Assembly: GCA_017997825.1 (NCBI GenBank)
Contig: JAGOEH010000029.1
Location: 1-25,400 of the forward strand
From: Candidatus Delongbacteria bacterium
GTDB taxonomy: Bacteria > JAGOEH01
Direction: 5' to 3'
DNA length: 25,400 nt
Below, one piece after another: positions 23,474 to 25,400 of the stretch. The translations under genes and the position numbers were made by a program. The notes under the pieces were generated by a model. The model ran no database searches. It had not been told where the DNA came from and saw only the letters and a list, made by a program, of their open reading frames with translations. The stretch's first letter is position 1; every line of letters starts with the position of its first letter.

Positions 23474-25400
23474 TCAGATAAACGTATAGATATCCTGGAG
23501 ACAATAGACCGATAACCGGCTTTTCTGCATGGCTTCAATACCGGCAATCGACGCCAGCGCTCCCGACAGGGTTGTAATCATGGGGACCCTGTGTTTGACT
23601 GCCTCCATGCCGATTTCTGCTTCACCGATTCGGGATTCTTTTCCCAGCGGGGTATTGATGACTAGATCGATCCGTCTATCCCGAATACAATCGATGATGG
23701 TGGGACTGCTTTCGGTGACTTTATTGATCTTTTGAACCTCAATCCCCTGGATGGATAAAATCCGGGCTGTGCCTGAGGTTGCCATAATGTTGAAACCCAA
23801 CTGGATAAAATTACGGGCAATCGGAATGATCATTTTCTTGTCATTGTCATTCACACTGAGTAAAACAGTTCCCTGGGTTGGGAGCGGGGTGCCGGTGGAT
23901 ACCTGGGCTTTAGCATAAGCATTTCCAAAATGGGGAGAGATTCCCATCACCTCGCCGGTCGATCGCATTTCCGGACCAAGATACATCGGAGTTCCGGGAA
24001 ATTTATGAAAAGGGAAAATGGCTTCTTTAACGGAAATATAGGGGGGAACAATTTCCTTGTTGTAAGAGAAAGTATTCAGCTTTTCACCCAGGGCAATGGA
24101 GGTTGCCAATTTCGCCAGGGGCTTGCCGATCGCCTTACTTACGAAAGGAACGGTTCGGGAAGCTCTCGGATTGACTTCCAGAACATACAGGACATCATCC
24201 TTCAAAGCATACTGAATATTGATCAATCCCTTGACATTCAGACTTTTAGCCAGAATTTTGGTATACTCCCGGATCAGGATTTCATGCCGGGGACTGATCA
24301 TATAAGCCGGAAGGACCGCCGCGCTATCACCGGAATGGATCCCAGCTTCTTCAATATGCTGCATTACACCGCCGATCAACACATCATCTCCATCGCTGAG
24401 CGCATCCACATCAAATTCAAAGGCGTCCTCCAAAAACCGGTCCAGAATCACCGGATGATCGGGTGATATCTCAAACGCTTTCTGAATGTATCGTTTTAAA
24501 GTCTGTTTTTCATAGATGACCTCCATCGCCCGGCCACCCAACACATACGAGGGACGAACCAGGACCGGATACCCGATCTGTTCGGCCTTTTCCACCAATT
24601 CTTCCGGGGTGGACGCAGTCTGAAATGGAGGATGATCGATCTGAAGCTGGTTCAGCAGATTACCGAAAAGAACCCGGTCCTCGGCCAGATCGATCATTTC
24701 ATACGAGGTACCCAAAATCGGGATATTCGCCTGATAGAGCAATTTGGCCAGTTTCAGCGGCGTCTGTCCGCCAAACTGCACAATGACTCCGATCGGTTTT
24801 TCCAACTCGATGATATTCATGACATCTTCAAATGTCAAAGGCTCAAAATATAGCTTGTCGGATATATCATAATCGGTACTGACGGTTTCCGGATTGCTGT
24901 TGATCATGATAGCCTCATACCCCTTTTCCTTAAGAGCCATGACGCAATGCACACAGCAATAATCGAACTCAATCCCCTGACCGATACGGTTCGGCCCTCC
25001 CCCCAAAACAATCACTTTTTTTCTTGAGGTAACGACCGATTCGTTTTCCTCTTCATAGGTCGAATAAAAATAAGAGGTGCGGGACGAAAATTCAGCGGCA
25101 CAGGTATCCACCATTTTATAAACCGGCATGATCTGGAGTTTCTTTCGGAAGCTCCGGATTTCGGCGTCGCCGGTCCGTAGCAGAAAAGCCAGTTGGCGAT
25201 CGGAATACCCATATCGTTTGGCTTGTCTCAACAGATCTTCCGGTAATTCCTGATGGCGATCCCGATATGCCCGGAGTTCTTCTTCCATCTCGATCAACTG
25301 AACAAAATGATATAGAAACCAGGGATCGATTCCCGTGATCCGGTGAATTGAATCGATGCTGATCCCCAATTCGAGCGCGTATTTGATATAGTAAACATTG
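23474..25400 (-). CDS. carB: Carbamoyl-phosphate synthase large subunit, C-terminal part (partial, runs off the right edge)
   Basis: The last 641 residues of CarB, which is normally about 1,070 long. The frame is open to the window edge (first residues NVYYIKYALELGISID), so the TTG at 25369 is not the start. The fragment begins in the oligomerisation domain (SIHRITGIDPWFL). It continues with the second pre-ATP-grasp/ATP-grasp half (VIVLGGGPNRIGQGIEFDY, NSNPETVSTDYD, VLVRPSYVLGGRAM, LEVNPRASRTVPF), which makes carbamoyl phosphate from carbamate. It ends in the MGS-like allosteric domain (about the last 130 residues, from SVNDNDKKMI). The product feeds pyrimidine and arginine synthesis. No carA is in the window. 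Confidence 0.97.
   Translation of the reverse strand, partial: NVYYIKYALELGISIDSIHRITGIDPWFLYHFVQLIEMEEELRAYRDRHQELPEDLLRQAKRYGYSDRQLAFLLRTGDAEIRSFRKKLQIMPVYKMVDTCAAEFSSRTSYFYSTYEEENESVVTSRKKVIVLGGGPNRIGQGIEFDYCCVHCVMALKEKGYEAIMINSNPETVSTDYDISDKLYFEPLTFEDVMNIIELEKPIGVIVQFGGQTPLKLAKLLYQANIPILGTSYEMIDLAEDRVLFGNLLNQLQIDHPPFQTASTPEELVEKAEQIGYPVLVRPSYVLGGRAMEVIYEKQTLKRYIQKAFEISPDHPVILDRFLEDAFEFDVDALSDGDDVLIGGVMQHIEEAGIHSGDSAAVLPAYMISPRHEILIREYTKILAKSLNVKGLINIQYALKDDVLYVLEVNPRASRTVPFVSKAIGKPLAKLATSIALGEKLNTFSYNKEIVPPYISVKEAIFPFHKFPGTPMYLGPEMRSTGEVMGISPHFGNAYAKAQVSTGTPLPTQGTVLLSVNDNDKKMIIPIARNFIQLGFNIMATSGTARILSIQGIEVQKINKVTESSPTIIDCIRDRRIDLVINTPLGKESRIGEAEIGMEAVKHRVPMITTLSGALASIAGIEAMQKSRLSVYCLQDIYTFI

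Noticed and set aside
25012-25369. TTG at 25369 as the start of a shorter carB-like gene
   Set aside because: The frame stays open to the window edge and the upstream residues (NVYYIKYALE) continue the CarB oligomerisation domain.
1-25400. CRISPR arrays, insertion sequences, prophage or integrase genes
   Set aside because: I saw no regularly spaced repeats, transposase or integrase motifs, and no terminal inverted repeats around any gene block.

Overview
The window is a dense bacterial chromosome segment with short intergenic gaps and many overlapping start/stop codons. Several features point to a Gram-negative bacterium with an outer membrane, probably in or near the Fibrobacterota-Chlorobiota-Bacteroidota (FCB) superphylum. 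These are the many lipoproteins, the beta-barrel-like exported proteins, a PNPF-type FlgD/T9SS-like immunoglobulin domain inside an exported dipeptidase, and a tRNA without an encoded CCA end. Clear Shine-Dalgarno sequences and ordinary sigma-70 type promoters (TTGACA/TATATT) argue against typical Bacteroidota. The phylum is an inference; no marker gene settles it. GATC is visibly over-represented in parts of the sequence.

Layout, left to right. The 3' end of an unidentified + strand gene (2-115) is followed by a textbook intrinsic terminator (125-161). Two translationally coupled exported hydrolases follow: an alpha/beta hydrolase (186-932) and an M19 dipeptidase with an N-terminal FlgD-like domain (929-2593). 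A strong promoter (2676-2703) then starts a four-gene + strand envelope operon: an NTF2-like lipoprotein, a second lipoprotein with a C-terminal membrane helix, a barrel-like protein, and a PAP2/Aur1-like membrane phosphatase or transferase (to 5573).

From 11530 back to 5642 on the - strand lies a three-gene sensory operon: an sCache hybrid histidine kinase, an orphan type-I periplasmic binding protein, and a second hybrid histidine kinase. It has its own promoter (11650-11678). No permease and no DNA-binding response regulator lies beside it. A TorT/TorS-like or LuxP/LuxQ-like arrangement is the best working model.

12005-14147 (+) encodes a MATE transporter and a C39-like cysteine-peptidase lipoprotein. 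14186-15523 (-) encodes a DUF3431 protein and an exported isochorismatase-like hydrolase. A TetR regulator (15686-16279, +), a lipoprotein metallophosphoesterase and a small exported protein follow. Two 20-bp operator-like sites that match at 16 of 20 positions lie in front of the tetR gene and in front of the phosphoesterase gene.

The most distinctive block is 17751-23254 on the - strand. After a near-consensus promoter (23304-23332) come a CHASE2 adenylate cyclase, an exported SH3-like protein, a lipoprotein M48 metalloprotease, a STAS anti-anti-sigma-like protein, an ECF sigma factor, a zinc-finger anti-sigma factor with a periplasmic PDZ domain, and tRNA-Arg(CCG). All are tightly spaced or overlapping. 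This looks like an envelope-sensing unit joining cAMP synthesis, proteolysis and sigma-factor control. The window ends in the C-terminal 641 residues of carbamoyl-phosphate synthase large subunit (carB, -).
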